Notes: generated by a model not told the origin, from the sequence alone. DNA of 64,000 bases from Stenotrophomonas tumulicola (GCF_014117215.1 NZ_JACGXS010000001.1:558001-622000); one strand, 5' to 3'. Counted from the stretch's first letter, positions 49,910 through 59,702 are shown. Program-made: numbers and translations.

Positions 49910-50078
49910 GCGGAGGGATCAACAGCAGGCGTGGCGCATAGGCACGACGGAGCAGGCCCCTCGTGCCATCCTGCCGCATTGTCCAGAACAGCTAACCATG
50001 GCGTCCAGCGGCCGATGGATACCGACACCACGCGCCATCGCGCATCTTCTCCATCGCCCCCCAGTGAAGGAGAAATCC

Positions 50079-50591
50079 GTGGACAAGTCGATTCGGCCGG
50101 CACGGCTGTTGTTGATCGTCACCTTGATCATTGCCTCGATGAGCGCAGCCCAAGCCACCACGCCAGAGCAACCGGACCAGGTTGCTGCGCGCAATGAGGC
50201 CGCCGTGCGCGACGCGTTCGCCAACTGGTCCGCAGGGCAGGGCAGCGTGTTCGACCTGCTGTCTCCGGACATCACCTGGACCATCCACGGTTCCGGCCCG
50301 GTGGCAGGCACCTACAACGGCGTGGAAGCGTTCCTGCAGCGTGGTGCAGTGCCGCTGACCAGCCGCCTGGCGCGCCCGCTGGTGCCCAACCTGCATGCAG
50401 TGTGGGCCGTGGGCAATACCGTGATCATCCGCTTCGACGCTGCCTCCACCACCACCGGGGGCCACCCATACAGGAACCAGTACGTCTGGATATTCCGGAT
50501 GGAGAACGGCGCCGTGGTGGAGGCCGAGGCCTTTCTCGATCTTGTCGCCTACGACAAGGTCGTGGCTGAAAACCAGCCGCGCCAGCCATGA
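50079..50591 (+). CDS. Exported SnoaL/NTF2-like protein
   Basis: A 170-residue protein from GTG 50079, with GAAGGAGA seven bases upstream and a signal peptide (ARLLLIVTLIIASMSAAQA). The mature part is a cone-shaped SnoaL-like fold: NEAAVRDAFANWSAGQGSVF, DLLSPDITWTIHGSGPVAGT, YVWIFRMENGAVVEAEAFLD. These bind or isomerise small molecules; the reaction here is unknown. The last residues (YDKVVAENQPRQP) are usual for the family. Confidence 0.8.
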   Translation: MDKSIRPARLLLIVTLIIASMSAAQATTPEQPDQVAARNEAAVRDAFANWSAGQGSVFDLLSPDITWTIHGSGPVAGTYNGVEAFLQRGAVPLTSRLARPLVPNLHAVWAVGNTVIIRFDAASTTTGGHPYRNQYVWIFRMENGAVVEAEAFLDLVAYDKVVAENQPRQP

Positions 50592-50626
50592 ACACTGCAA
50601 GCCCACTACAGGTCCATGGACCCCCT

Positions 50627-51289
50627 TCAGCCCAACGCACCCAGCCGGTTGATCTCGCGGTTTTCAACCACGGCCGGCGGCGTGGACAGGCTGGCCAACT
50701 GCAACATCGCCCGGCCGATCGTCCCGTTGGTCGTCGCCACGCCGGGCGCGCCCTTCACGATCACGCCCTGTAGCGGTTTCGACAGTGCATGGAAGAAGCG
50801 AAGCACGCCATGCGGGCTCCGGGTGCCTGCTTCAGGCAGGATGCCTCCCGGCCGCAGCATCACGGTGGTGATGGGCAGTGCCTGCAACGCGCTTTCGGTT
50901 TCACCCTTTACCCGTAGTGGCATCACGCGGCTTCCGGGATTGGAATGGGCGCCGGAGATATAGAAGAACCTGCCATGCGGGTTCGCTGCGGCGTAGGCAC
51001 GGGCAACGGCAAGGGTCAGCCCAAGCGTTACGTGACGGTACTCGTCTTCGGCGGTGCCGATGGGCGGGGCGCCGGCGCAGTAGAAGCACGCGTCGATTCC
51101 GGCCAATTGCATCTGCAGGCTGGCCGCCTGGGCGAAGTCGGGCAGGACCAGCTCGTCCAGGCCAGCCTGTTGGAGACCGGTTTGGCGGCGGCTGAGCAGG
51201 GTGATGTGGGTTGCCTGCGGCGCTGCACGGCAGGCGCCGAGGACGCCCTGGCCGAGCAGGCCGGTGGCGCCGGTCAGCAGGATGTGCAT
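50627..51289 (-). CDS. NAD(P)-binding oxidoreductase (atypical SDR, HTATIP2-like)
   Basis: A 220-residue Rossmann protein. MHILLTGATGLLGQGVLGAC has the GxxGxxG site; GIDACFYCAGAPPIG and FFYISGAHSNPGSRVMPLRV with KGETE are the strand-4/5 motifs of atypical SDRs such as YwnB/HTATIP2. It lacks a clear YxxxK, since the active region reads GRFFYISGAHS with R-x-K-G-E. Substrate unknown. Convergent with the SnoaL-like gene. Confidence 0.82.
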   Translation of the reverse strand: MHILLTGATGLLGQGVLGACRAAPQATHITLLSRRQTGLQQAGLDELVLPDFAQAASLQMQLAGIDACFYCAGAPPIGTAEDEYRHVTLGLTLAVARAYAAANPHGRFFYISGAHSNPGSRVMPLRVKGETESALQALPITTVMLRPGGILPEAGTRSPHGVLRFFHALSKPLQGVIVKGAPGVATTNGTIGRAMLQLASLSTPPAVVENREINRLGALG

Positions 51290-51356
51290 GGCGGGCCCTG
51301 CGCGCTGGAGAGATGACAGTCGAGCATGGCTCGACTGTACAGCGGCAGGTGTGTTC

Positions 51357-52205
51357 TCAGCGTGCGGGGCAGGCCGGATCCTTGCCGGCGTGCGCGGCGC
51401 AGATGCGGCGCCGGCAATCGATGCCCCCGAGGGTATTGGCGCTGGGGCAGCGGCGCAGCTGGGCCTGGATCTCCGATCCGGTTGACGCGCCCGGGCTTGC
51501 CTTGGTGCGGTCGATGGAGTCGAACGCGGCGGTGGTGCTGGCGGCGTTGCGCTGGTCGTCGGCCCGGATCTTGGCGATCAGCGAATCCATGGATTCGTGC
51601 TGTGGCACTTCCTTGCGGTCATCCTTGATGATGCCGAGCAGGGTGCCGAGCAGGTCTTCATCGGTGGCCTGCTTCTGCTTCTGCGTGGCCTGGCGGCGTG
51701 GCTGGGCGCGCGCGCTTGCCGTCCTCGTCGCGGCCGGGGCGGGTGCCGCCGCAGCATCGGCTGCGTCGAGCGATGGCGTGCCCTCGGTCGTTGGCTGGCC
51801 GTCGGCCACCGCCGCCTGGGCGCCGCTGGCCTCGCTGCCGCCGCCGGCATCAACGATCATCGCCGCTCCGTCAGCAGCGCCGGTACGGGCTGCGGCGGGA
51901 GCATCGTTGCCGGGCAGCGGTGATGCACTGGCCGGGGTCCGTGAGTACAGGTCGGGCGTCTCATCGTGGCTGTTCCAGCCGAACCCGAGCAGGGCAGCGA
52001 TCACGACCACCACCCCGATTACCGCGATGATGATCCAGCGCCGGCTTGCGCCTTTGCCGGAGGCACCTGTGCCACGGCCCTTGCCTTGGGGCGCACGGCC
52101 TTCAATGTCGGCGAGGATCCTTCCCGAAGCGGCCGCGCCGCTGTTGTTCGGATCGCTGCCGGAAAGAAGACTTGGACGATTTATTCCGCCATTATTCAAG
52201 TGCAT
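51357..52205 (-). CDS. Unknown single-pass membrane protein at the T6SS border
   Basis: About 282 residues. The N-terminus MHLNNGGINRPSLLSGSDPN is cytoplasmic, followed by one helix (WIIIAVIGVVVVIAALLGF), a long Ala/Pro/Thr-rich periplasmic linker and a C-terminal part with an Arg/Cys segment (LRRCPSANTLGGIDCRRRIC). No family recognised. The start is uncertain: ATG 52205 is preferred, ATG 52232 or TTG 52280 possible. Divergent from the M15 peptidase gene at the edge of the T6SS locus, so probably an accessory protein. Confidence 0.6.
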   Translation of the reverse strand: MHLNNGGINRPSLLSGSDPNNSGAAASGRILADIEGRAPQGKGRGTGASGKGASRRWIIIAVIGVVVVIAALLGFGWNSHDETPDLYSRTPASASPLPGNDAPAAARTGAADGAAMIVDAGGGSEASGAQAAVADGQPTTEGTPSLDAADAAAAPAPAATRTASARAQPRRQATQKQKQATDEDLLGTLLGIIKDDRKEVPQHESMDSLIAKIRADDQRNAASTTAAFDSIDRTKASPGASTGSEIQAQLRRCPSANTLGGIDCRRRICAAHAGKDPACPAR

Positions 52206-52295
52206 CCAGCCTGGTTCGGGGGTCGGCATCATGCACGGCCCGGTTCGTCCGCATTCTAGTGTGTAAGGGGGGTGCGTCAACTCCAGGGAGGGCGC

Positions 52296-53183
52296 GTGGT
52301 TCTTGTCGTTGCTGTGATCGCACTGGTGCTGGTGTTCGCCATCGCCTGCGGCCTGCTGCTGTTTCCATCGTATGGCGAGCGGCTTCGGTCGTGGGTGTCG
52401 GACTGGCAGGCGCGCGGTGCCGAGCGACGCCTGCGGGCACGTACCCAGCGCATGTCACGTGAAGCCGAGCGCCAGCAGGCGCCGTTGTCGGACGTGCGCG
52501 AGGACCTGGGTGGCATGTTCGACACGCTGCGGCGACTGCGCTGGGTGATCGGCGGCGCGCTGCTGCTGGTGCTGCTGCCATCGCTGGCGATCCTGGTGGC
52601 CCGCCGGACCGTGGTACTCGATGATTTCCGTGGACAGGACCTGGCTGAATCGACCTCGATGGTTGCCCAGTTGCTGCGCGGTGAGCGGCTGGCGCCGCCG
52701 CCGCCACCGCCGCCGGAGGTGTTCACCACCGAGGAAATACGGCGGACGCGTCCGGAAGTGGTGACCGCCGATCGCCGCTGGGACAGCATCGACGCGGGCC
52801 TGCAGCAGCGCGTACTGGCCATTTTCGAGGTGATGCGGCGCCAGCACGGCTACGAAATGGTGCTGGTGGAAGGCTATCGCAGCCCCGAACGGCAGGCCGA
52901 GCTGATGGCTGGCGGCCAGGCGACCCGCGCCGGGGCCTGGCAGAGCTGCCACCAGTACGGTCTGGCGATCGATGCCGCGCCCATCCGCGATGGCAAGCTG
53001 CAGTGGGACATGGGCGATGCCTGGACCCGCCAGGGCTACATGCTGTACGGCGAACTGGCTGCCCAGGCCGGGCTGGAATGGGGCGGAAGCTGGCGCAGCA
53101 TCAAGGATTACGTGCATGTCGAGCTGGCCAGCGCCTGCCGCAGCGCACGCGCGGCCAAGCGTGCCGAGCTGGCGCGGGGGTGA
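52296..53183 (+). CDS. M15-family peptidoglycan peptidase, T6SS-associated
   Basis: A 295-residue membrane-anchored enzyme with two helices (VVLVVAVIALVLVFAIACGL; WVIGGALLLVLLPSLAILV), then a C-terminal D-Ala-D-Ala/L,D-type M15 domain. YRSPERQAELMAGGQ, SCHQYGLAIDAAP (HxxxxxxD zinc ligands) and IKDYVHVELA (His ligand) are all present, so it should be active. GTG 52296 with GGGAGG just upstream is preferred over GTG 52272. Such membrane peptidases in T6SS loci (for example TagX of Acinetobacter) open the cell wall for assembly of the trans-envelope complex; the same job is inferred here. Confidence 0.82.
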   Translation: MVLVVAVIALVLVFAIACGLLLFPSYGERLRSWVSDWQARGAERRLRARTQRMSREAERQQAPLSDVREDLGGMFDTLRRLRWVIGGALLLVLLPSLAILVARRTVVLDDFRGQDLAESTSMVAQLLRGERLAPPPPPPPEVFTTEEIRRTRPEVVTADRRWDSIDAGLQQRVLAIFEVMRRQHGYEMVLVEGYRSPERQAELMAGGQATRAGAWQSCHQYGLAIDAAPIRDGKLQWDMGDAWTRQGYMLYGELAAQAGLEWGGSWRSIKDYVHVELASACRSARAAKRAELARG

Positions 53184-53277
53184 TCCGGCGGTGCCAGTAC
53201 TGGTATCGTAGCGGCGCTGACCGGCTGTGGCGGCATGAGGGACACGCCGGGAGTTCCCGGGACAAGGAGCAGGATCG

Positions 53278-53538
53278 ATGGCACGACCGTTCATTGTGGT
53301 AGGAGATGCGCTGGACCATGGCGGCACTGTCGTGTCCGGCTCCGGCGACACCGATGTGTCCGGCAAACCGGTCGCGCGCGTAGGCGATAAGGTGGCGTGC
53401 CAACGGCACGGGAATACCACCATCATCAGCGGCGACGACAGCGCCATCATCGATGGCCGGCCGGTTGCGCGCCATGGCGACAAGACCGCCTGTGGCGGTA
53501 CGCTCATTTCGAGCCAGGGCACGACCGGAATCGGTTGA
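53278..53538 (+). CDS. PAAR domain protein (T6SS spike tip)
   Basis: An 86-residue PAAR-only protein. Conserved HGGTVVSG, GKPVARVGDKVACQRHG, GRPVARHGDKTACGG and paired histidines and cysteines that bind the zinc at the cone tip. It sits on VgrG and sharpens the puncturing device. AAGGAGCAGGATCG precedes ATG 53278. No C-terminal toxin is fused, so cargo must bind by other means. It lies between the M15 peptidase and the tssM group. Confidence 0.92.
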   Translation: MARPFIVVGDALDHGGTVVSGSGDTDVSGKPVARVGDKVACQRHGNTTIISGDDSAIIDGRPVARHGDKTACGGTLISSQGTTGIG

Positions 53539-53584
53539 GTACCCGGTGTTGATGAACAGGAATCAGCAGGGGGCAGGACGCTAG

Positions 53585-55033
53585 ATGTTCGGTTTTGTTC
53601 GTGGTGCGTTGGCGGCGATCGTGGTTCTGGGGGTGACCTGGGGCGGCGTGATCGCCTATTGGCGCAGCGCCGGCACGGTACCGAACGCGCGCGACCTGCT
53701 GCTTTACCTGGGGTTGCTGCCTGCCGGCGTGTTCGGCGGTGGTTGGGCATTGCGCGGGATGCTGCAACGTGCGCGCGATGCTGCGATCAACCGCGCTGCG
53801 TCCGCACCAACGGGCGAAACAGCACCAGCGGGGCAGCCGGACGAGGCCGCCCTGGAGGCCACGCCGTTGCCGCGGCCACTGGCCGTGCTGGCTGCCGGGG
53901 TGCGCATGCCGCTGGGGCTTGAACCGGCCGCCTTGCTGGCCGATCCGCTCGGCAGTGCGCGGCTGCGCCCCCACCCGCAACAGCGTGATGACCGCGGCCT
54001 GCCGGTTTATGTGGCCATGTCCGATGCGGTGGATGCATCCACCCCGTTGGCGCAGGAACTGGATGGCGAACAGGTCGAGCATGTCCGCCGGGCGCTGGCC
54101 TTGCTGGAGCCGGTGGCCGAGGAGCTGCTGCTGCAGGCTGCACGGGCATTGCCGGTGCTGGCGCAGAACGAAGGCCGGGTGATCGCCGGTTGGCGGCAGA
54201 CCGTTGCCGAGGCGGTGGAACGGCAATTGTCGATCGAGCTGCTGGTGCCCACGGACTGGCCCGCGCCCTTGCGCGAGGCCTGTGCGGCCTGGCTGCAGCG
54301 CGTGGCCGAGGACGATGGCATCGATCCGCGCCGGTTCGCGGTGCAGGTGTCGCCGGTGGACGGTGGCGACGAGGTCTGGCGACGGCTGCACCGGCGCCTG
54401 GAAGAGTCGTCACCGGCCACGCCGGGCTGGCAGGTGCTGCTGGCCTGCCATTCCAGCATCAGCCGGGCCAGCCTGGATCGGTTGCAGGCCAGTGGCCGGC
54501 TGCGTACTTCGGCCACGCCTGAAGGGCGCGTGCCGGGCGAGGCGGCCGCCGGCGTGCTGCTCGGCTGGCCGGCCGCCAGCGCACCGGTGCTGTGCGTCAT
54601 GGAGCGCACCGAGCTTCCCGGGCAGTGCACCGGAACGGCACGTAGGCGCCTGACCGGAAGCTTGGCCGGCATGGCGCTGGAGCGCGGCCAGACCGAGGCC
54701 GCGCGCATTGACCTGGTGCTGTCCGACGCCGACCTGCGCGCAGGCCTGGCGGCCGAGGCCAGCGGCGCGGCATCGTCGGCCTGCAATGAACTTGATCTGT
54801 CGCGCCAGTACCTGGCACTGGGTGCCAACCTGGGCGACACCGGCGCCGTGCAGCCGCTGGCGCAGTTGGCGCTGGCCCATGCCCATCTCCAGGGGGGCGG
54901 CGAAGCCGCGCTGTTGCTGGCGGTGACGCCGGCAGCCACGCGCTGGGCCGCCGTGCTCGATTCCCGATTCCCAGAACAACGCGGTCCGGACGATACCCGG
55001 ACCACCGATGCCGCCAAAACGGAACCCGTGTGA
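53585..55033 (+). CDS. T6SS-locus membrane protein with thiolase-like C-terminus, unknown role
   Basis: A 482-residue protein with two N-terminal helices (ALAAIVVLGVTWGGVIAYW; LLLYLGLLPAGVFGGGWAL). The rest is predicted cytoplasmic or periplasmic mixed alpha/beta. The C-terminal LALGANLGDTGAVQPLAQLA faintly resembles the glycine-rich stretch of beta-ketoacyl synthases, and WQVLLACHSSISRASLDRL is the central conserved-looking part. No catalytic Cys-His-His is evident. TGATG overlap with tssM (stop 55031-55033) implies translational coupling and a role next to the membrane complex. Confidence 0.7.
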   Translation: MFGFVRGALAAIVVLGVTWGGVIAYWRSAGTVPNARDLLLYLGLLPAGVFGGGWALRGMLQRARDAAINRAASAPTGETAPAGQPDEAALEATPLPRPLAVLAAGVRMPLGLEPAALLADPLGSARLRPHPQQRDDRGLPVYVAMSDAVDASTPLAQELDGEQVEHVRRALALLEPVAEELLLQAARALPVLAQNEGRVIAGWRQTVAEAVERQLSIELLVPTDWPAPLREACAAWLQRVAEDDGIDPRRFAVQVSPVDGGDEVWRRLHRRLEESSPATPGWQVLLACHSSISRASLDRLQASGRLRTSATPEGRVPGEAAAGVLLGWPAASAPVLCVMERTELPGQCTGTARRRLTGSLAGMALERGQTEAARIDLVLSDADLRAGLAAEASGAASSACNELDLSRQYLALGANLGDTGAVQPLAQLALAHAHLQGGGEAALLLAVTPAATRWAAVLDSRFPEQRGPDDTRTTDAAKTEPV

Positions 55034-58000
55034 TGTTCAGCAATCTTCGGTATTACCTCAGCGACTACCGCGTATGGATGGTGCTTGGCCTGATCGGTGC
55101 CGGCGCGGTCTCGTATTTCGGGGGCGACGGGCTACGTGAAATCGCGGTATGGGTGGCTATCGCACTGGCCGTGGCACTGGTGATCGCGCTGCTGGTGTGG
55201 GTGGTGCGGCGGTTGCTCGCCAACCGCGCCGCGCGCAAACTGGACCGCATGGTCTCCGACCAGGCTGACCAGGCAGTCAATGCCGCCCAGCCGGCCCAAC
55301 GTGCCGATACCGAGGCGCTGCGCAGCCGGATGCTGGAGGCGGTGAAGGCGATCAAGTCGTCGCGCATGGGCGTGCTGAAGGGCAAGGCGGCGCTGTACGA
55401 ACTGCCGTGGTACGTGATCATCGGCAACCCGGCTGCGGGCAAGAGCACGGCGATCCTCAACTCGGGCCTGCAGTTCCCGTTCCAGGACAACCGCAGCAAC
55501 GTCATCCAGGGCATCGGCGGCACCCGCAACTGTGACTGGTACTTCACCACCAACGGCATCGTGCTCGATACCGCCGGCCGTTACTCGGTCAGCGTGGAAG
55601 ACCGCCTGGAGTGGCTGACCTTCCTCGGCCTGCTGAAGAAGAACCGCCCGCGCGCGCCGATCAACGGCATCATCATCGCCGCCAGCATCGCCGAGCTGTC
55701 CGGCAGCAAGCCGGAGTTCGCGATCGAACTGGCCAAGAACCTGCGCCAGCGCGTGCAGGAAATCACCGAGCGGCTGGAAGTATTCGCGCCGGTGTACGTG
55801 GTGTTCACCAAGGCCGACCTGATCGCCGGCTTCACCGAATTCTTCCAGAGCCTGGACCCGTCCGAGCGTGACAGCGTGTGGGGGGCGACCCTGCCGTTCG
55901 ACGTGGGCGCGCAACGCGATGCACTGGCCGATTTCGACGCGCATTTCGATGAGCTGGCCGAGGGCATCAAGGAGATGAGCCTGGCGCACATGGCGATGCA
56001 GCGCGGGCGCGAAGTCTCGCCTGGCCTGTTGACGCTGCCACTGGAATTCCAGGGCATCAAGCCGGCCCTGCGTACCTTCATTGCCACGTTGTTCGAAGAG
56101 AACCCGTACCAGTTCAAGCCGGTGTTCCGCGGCTTCTATTTCAGCAGCGCGCTGCAGGAAGGGCATTCGGTCCACCATGCCTCCGAGCGCGTATCGCGGC
56201 GGTTCGCGCTGCAGAATGGCGGCGGCACGACCGACGAGGCGCCGGTGGGGCATACGGCGTTCTTCCTCAAGGACCTGTTCCGCAAGGTGATCTTCGCCGA
56301 CCGGCAACTGGTGCGGCAGTATTCCAGCCCGCACCAGAACCGGCTGCGGTTGGGCGTGTTCTTCGGTTCGGTCGCGGTGCTGGCGCTGGCACTGGGCCTG
56401 TGGACCTGGTCGTACACCACCAACGTGCAGCTGGCCAACAACGCCGCCAAGGACCTGGCGCAGGCCGTGCAGCTGCAGTCCGGACGGGTGGACCTGAAAT
56501 CGCGCATCGACGCGTTGCTGCTGTTGCAGGACCGTCTGGAACAGCTCGACCGCTATGGCCGCAAGGGCAGCGTCACCACGCGCCTTGGGCTCTACCAGGG
56601 CGAGGCGATCCGCGAAAAGCTGCTGGCCGAGTACTACCACGGCATGCGCCAGGTGATGCTGGACCCGGCAGTGGCCAACCTGGAGAAGTTCCTGGGTGAA
56701 GTGGTTGCCCAGCGGGGCAAGCTGGGGCAGACCGCGCAGAAGGCCGCCAGCAGCAACGTGCTGTACCAGGATGCCTCGCCGACCAGCACCAACGACGCCT
56801 ACAACGCGTTGAAGACCTACCTGATGCTGGGCAACCGCAAGCATGTCGAAGGTGGCCACCTGTCACAGCAGCTGACCCTGTTCTGGCGTACCTGGCTGGA
56901 CGCCAACCGCGGCCAGATGAGCCGCGAGGAGATGCTGCGCGCGGGCGAGAAACTGATGACGTATTACGTGGCCCAGTCCTCGGACAAGGATTGGCCGCAG
57001 GTGCAGTCCAGGGTCGCGCTGGTCAACGACAGCCGCGAAGCGCTGACCCAGGTGATGAAGGGGCAGCCGGCGATGCAGCGCGTATTCGCGCAGGTCAAGG
57101 CACGTGCCGCTGCGCGCTTCGGCACCGTGACCGTGAACAGCCTGGTTGGCGAAGAGCGCAACAACGGCGTGGTCGCCGGCAGCTACGCGATCTCCGGCGC
57201 CTTCACCCGCCAGGCATGGGAAGAGTTCGTCAAGGATGCGATCAGCGAGGCGGCCAACACCCAGCTCAGCACGACCGACTGGGTGCTCGGCACCACCGAG
57301 CAGAGTGACCTGTCGCTGGCCGGCAGCCCCGAACACATCGCGCGCGAACTGGCCGCGCTGTACAAGCAGGAATACGCCCAGGAATGGCGCAAGTTCGTCG
57401 GTGGCCTGAGCATCAGCACCTTCAGTGATTTCGACGAAGCGGTGGCGCGGATGAACCGAATCGGCGACCCGGCCAATTCGCCGCTGCGCCTGCTGCTGCA
57501 GGAAATCAACAAGCAGACCATCTGGGACAACCCGGTGGCTGAAGCCCGCAACAAGCAGGCCACGGGAGGCTTCGTTGCCTGGTTCCAGCGCACCATCATG
57601 CGCCGCGACCCGGAAAGCGTGGCGCAGCAGCTGCCGGTCGGCCCGGTCGGCAAGGCCTTCGATGGACTGGCACGCCTGACCATGCCGCGCCAGGACCAGC
57701 CGGCGGTGATCGATGCCTACTTCGCCGAGATGGGCAAGCTGCGCAGCCGCCTGAACACCATCAAGAACCAGGGCCAGACCGGCGTGGGCACCCGCAAGCT
57801 GATGCAGGACACGCTGGGCAACGAGGGATCGGAACTGAGCAGCGCGCTGGCGCTGGTCGACGAGCAGGTGTTGACCGGGCTGGATGAATCGCAGCGCGAT
57901 GCCATCCGCCCGCTGTTGCTGCGCCCGTTGACCCAGACTTTCACCGCGCTGGTCAAGCCGACCGAAAGCGAAATCAACCGTGCCTGGTCGGCGCAGGCCT

Positions 58001-58719
58001 ATGCACCGTTCAACAACGGCATCGGCAAGCAGTATCCGTTCAACCTCAATGCAGACGTGGATGCCGCACCCAGCGACATCGCGACGATCTTCGGCAGCAA
58101 TGGGGCGATTGCTTCGTTCAACAAAGAGGCACTGGGCACGTTGGTGATCCAGCGCGGCAACCTGCTCGAAGCACGCAAATGGGGCGGCACCGGCATCACC
58201 CTGGCCAACGAACTGGTCGCCAACTACGGCAACTGGGTTAGCGGTTCGGCGGCCGGCGTTGGCCAGGACACCACGATCTTCGAGATCCTGCCGTCGCCAG
58301 CGACCGGTGCGATCGAGTACACCATCGAGATCGATGGGCAGGTGCTGCGCTACCGCAACACCCCGCCGCAATGGACCACCATGCAGTACCCGAACGTCGG
58401 CGCAGTGCCCGGCGCGAAGATCAACGCGGTGACCAGCGATGGCCGCACCGTGGAGGTGTTCAACGCACCGGGCGGCAACGGCTTTACCCGCCTGATGACC
58501 GAGGGCAGTTATGAGAACCTGGACGAAGGCAGCCGCATTACCTGGAGCGCGCAGGGCGTGGCGGTGAGCGTGGAGATGCGCATCGTGCGGCGTCCTGGCG
58601 CAGCCGCCGAGGGTGGTGACTGGCAGCGCGGGCTGCAGTTGCCGGAAACCGTGGCCGGTGCCCCCGCCACGCCGGCTGCACCCGCACCGGCTGCACCGAC
58701 GAGCGGAGGCACGCCATGA
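55033..58719 (+). CDS. tssM: Type VI secretion system membrane subunit TssM (IcmF)
   Basis: A 1228-residue inner-membrane protein that with TssJ and TssL forms the T6SS trans-envelope complex. Two N-terminal helices (VWMVLGLIGAGAVSYFGGDG; VWVAIALAVALVIALLVWVV) precede a cytoplasmic NTPase domain with intact Walker A VIIGNPAAGKSTAILNSG and NGIVLDTAGRYSV. The third helix is LGVFFGSVAVLALALGLWTW (about 440), then IcmF-related and C-terminal beta domains. Starts within the TGATG overlap and shares ATGA with tagF downstream. Confidence 0.95.
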   Translation: MFSNLRYYLSDYRVWMVLGLIGAGAVSYFGGDGLREIAVWVAIALAVALVIALLVWVVRRLLANRAARKLDRMVSDQADQAVNAAQPAQRADTEALRSRMLEAVKAIKSSRMGVLKGKAALYELPWYVIIGNPAAGKSTAILNSGLQFPFQDNRSNVIQGIGGTRNCDWYFTTNGIVLDTAGRYSVSVEDRLEWLTFLGLLKKNRPRAPINGIIIAASIAELSGSKPEFAIELAKNLRQRVQEITERLEVFAPVYVVFTKADLIAGFTEFFQSLDPSERDSVWGATLPFDVGAQRDALADFDAHFDELAEGIKEMSLAHMAMQRGREVSPGLLTLPLEFQGIKPALRTFIATLFEENPYQFKPVFRGFYFSSALQEGHSVHHASERVSRRFALQNGGGTTDEAPVGHTAFFLKDLFRKVIFADRQLVRQYSSPHQNRLRLGVFFGSVAVLALALGLWTWSYTTNVQLANNAAKDLAQAVQLQSGRVDLKSRIDALLLLQDRLEQLDRYGRKGSVTTRLGLYQGEAIREKLLAEYYHGMRQVMLDPAVANLEKFLGEVVAQRGKLGQTAQKAASSNVLYQDASPTSTNDAYNALKTYLMLGNRKHVEGGHLSQQLTLFWRTWLDANRGQMSREEMLRAGEKLMTYYVAQSSDKDWPQVQSRVALVNDSREALTQVMKGQPAMQRVFAQVKARAAARFGTVTVNSLVGEERNNGVVAGSYAISGAFTRQAWEEFVKDAISEAANTQLSTTDWVLGTTEQSDLSLAGSPEHIARELAALYKQEYAQEWRKFVGGLSISTFSDFDEAVARMNRIGDPANSPLRLLLQEINKQTIWDNPVAEARNKQATGGFVAWFQRTIMRRDPESVAQQLPVGPVGKAFDGLARLTMPRQDQPAVIDAYFAEMGKLRSRLNTIKNQGQTGVGTRKLMQDTLGNEGSELSSALALVDEQVLTGLDESQRDAIRPLLLRPLTQTFTALVKPTESEINRAWSAQAYAPFNNGIGKQYPFNLNADVDAAPSDIATIFGSNGAIASFNKEALGTLVIQRGNLLEARKWGGTGITLANELVANYGNWVSGSAAGVGQDTTIFEILPSPATGAIEYTIEIDGQVLRYRNTPPQWTTMQYPNVGAVPGAKINAVTSDGRTVEVFNAPGGNGFTRLMTEGSYENLDEGSRITWSAQGVAVSVEMRIVRRPGAAAEGGDWQRGLQLPETVAGAPATPAAPAPAAPTSGGTP

Positions 58720-59699
58720 ACCGGGAAGCCAACGCGGGCGTGTCCTACTTCGGCAAGGTTCCTTCGCGGGGCGACTTCGTGCGCGCTACCGATGACCACC
58801 AACTGGTCGCCTGGCTCGACCGCTGGGCGGGACAGAGCGTGGAGCTGCTGAGCCAGAATTCCGACTGGAAGCGCCTGTACGACGGTGCGCCGGACATCTA
58901 CTTCGGCTTCCTGGGATCGCGTAGCCGTACCGTGGTCTGCGGACATTTCCAGCCCAGCCGGGATGCATCGGAGCGGCGTTTCCCGCTGTTGTCGGCGGTG
59001 CGGCTGGAGGCATCGGAGCCACTGGCATTCATCGGCCGTGGGCCGCTGGCGCTGTCCAAGGTCTGGACCGGGCTGTCACGGCTGGCCACCCAGGCAGTGG
59101 CTGACGCGGACGCCACCGGCACGCTTGCCGAGATGGCCACCACGCAGTTCACGCTCAACCCCGATGCGGTGGCCTACAACGCCACCTTCAACGATTTCCT
59201 GGAGATGCAGTCCATTGGCGCGCTGGAGCGCCTGTTCGCCGAAAGCGGACATGGCCAGGTTCGCCTGCGCCAGGTGCTGCCGGCGCTGGGGTTGCTGCTG
59301 CAGCCACTGCTGGCTGGTGGCAACGTCGCCATCGACAAGGCACTGGAATTCCCGCTGGTGCGCGATCCCCTGTACCGGCCGCTGGTGGCGGCATTCTGGC
59401 TGGACCTGGTGTCCTCCTTCCTCGGCAAGGGGGATTTCGAGCTGGGCGTGCTGATGCGCAACGATGCCGCACCGCGGATGGTGGTGGGCTTCAATGGCGC
59501 CGACCATCGTGCGCTGCGTGCCGTGCTTGATCCACGCGAGGCTGGCGAGTTCCTGATCCGCGTCGACCAGGCCGAATGGGTGGACGACTATCTGCACGGC
59601 GACTACAACCTCAACCGGCTTGCCGGCTACCTCGATCGCGACGAGCTGGCGCTGAAGACCGCGCGCAAGCTGTTCGGCGAGACTTTCCTGGGAACCTGA
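58716..59699 (+). CDS. tagF: Type VI secretion system-associated protein TagF
   Basis: A 327-residue protein. The N-terminal TagF/DUF2094 domain starts GVSYFGKVPSRGDFVRATDD and contains WLDRWAGQSVELL and YFGFLGSRSRTVVCGHFQPS. TagF is a post-translational brake on T6SS firing in Pseudomonas and Agrobacterium, acting through Fha. Here it is translationally coupled (4-bp overlap) to tssM. No PppA phosphatase domain is fused. Confidence 0.9.
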   Translation: MNREANAGVSYFGKVPSRGDFVRATDDHQLVAWLDRWAGQSVELLSQNSDWKRLYDGAPDIYFGFLGSRSRTVVCGHFQPSRDASERRFPLLSAVRLEASEPLAFIGRGPLALSKVWTGLSRLATQAVADADATGTLAEMATTQFTLNPDAVAYNATFNDFLEMQSIGALERLFAESGHGQVRLRQVLPALGLLLQPLLAGGNVAIDKALEFPLVRDPLYRPLVAAFWLDLVSSFLGKGDFELGVLMRNDAAPRMVVGFNGADHRALRAVLDPREAGEFLIRVDQAEWVDDYLHGDYNLNRLAGYLDRDELALKTARKLFGETFLGT

Positions 59700-59702
59700 G
59701 CG

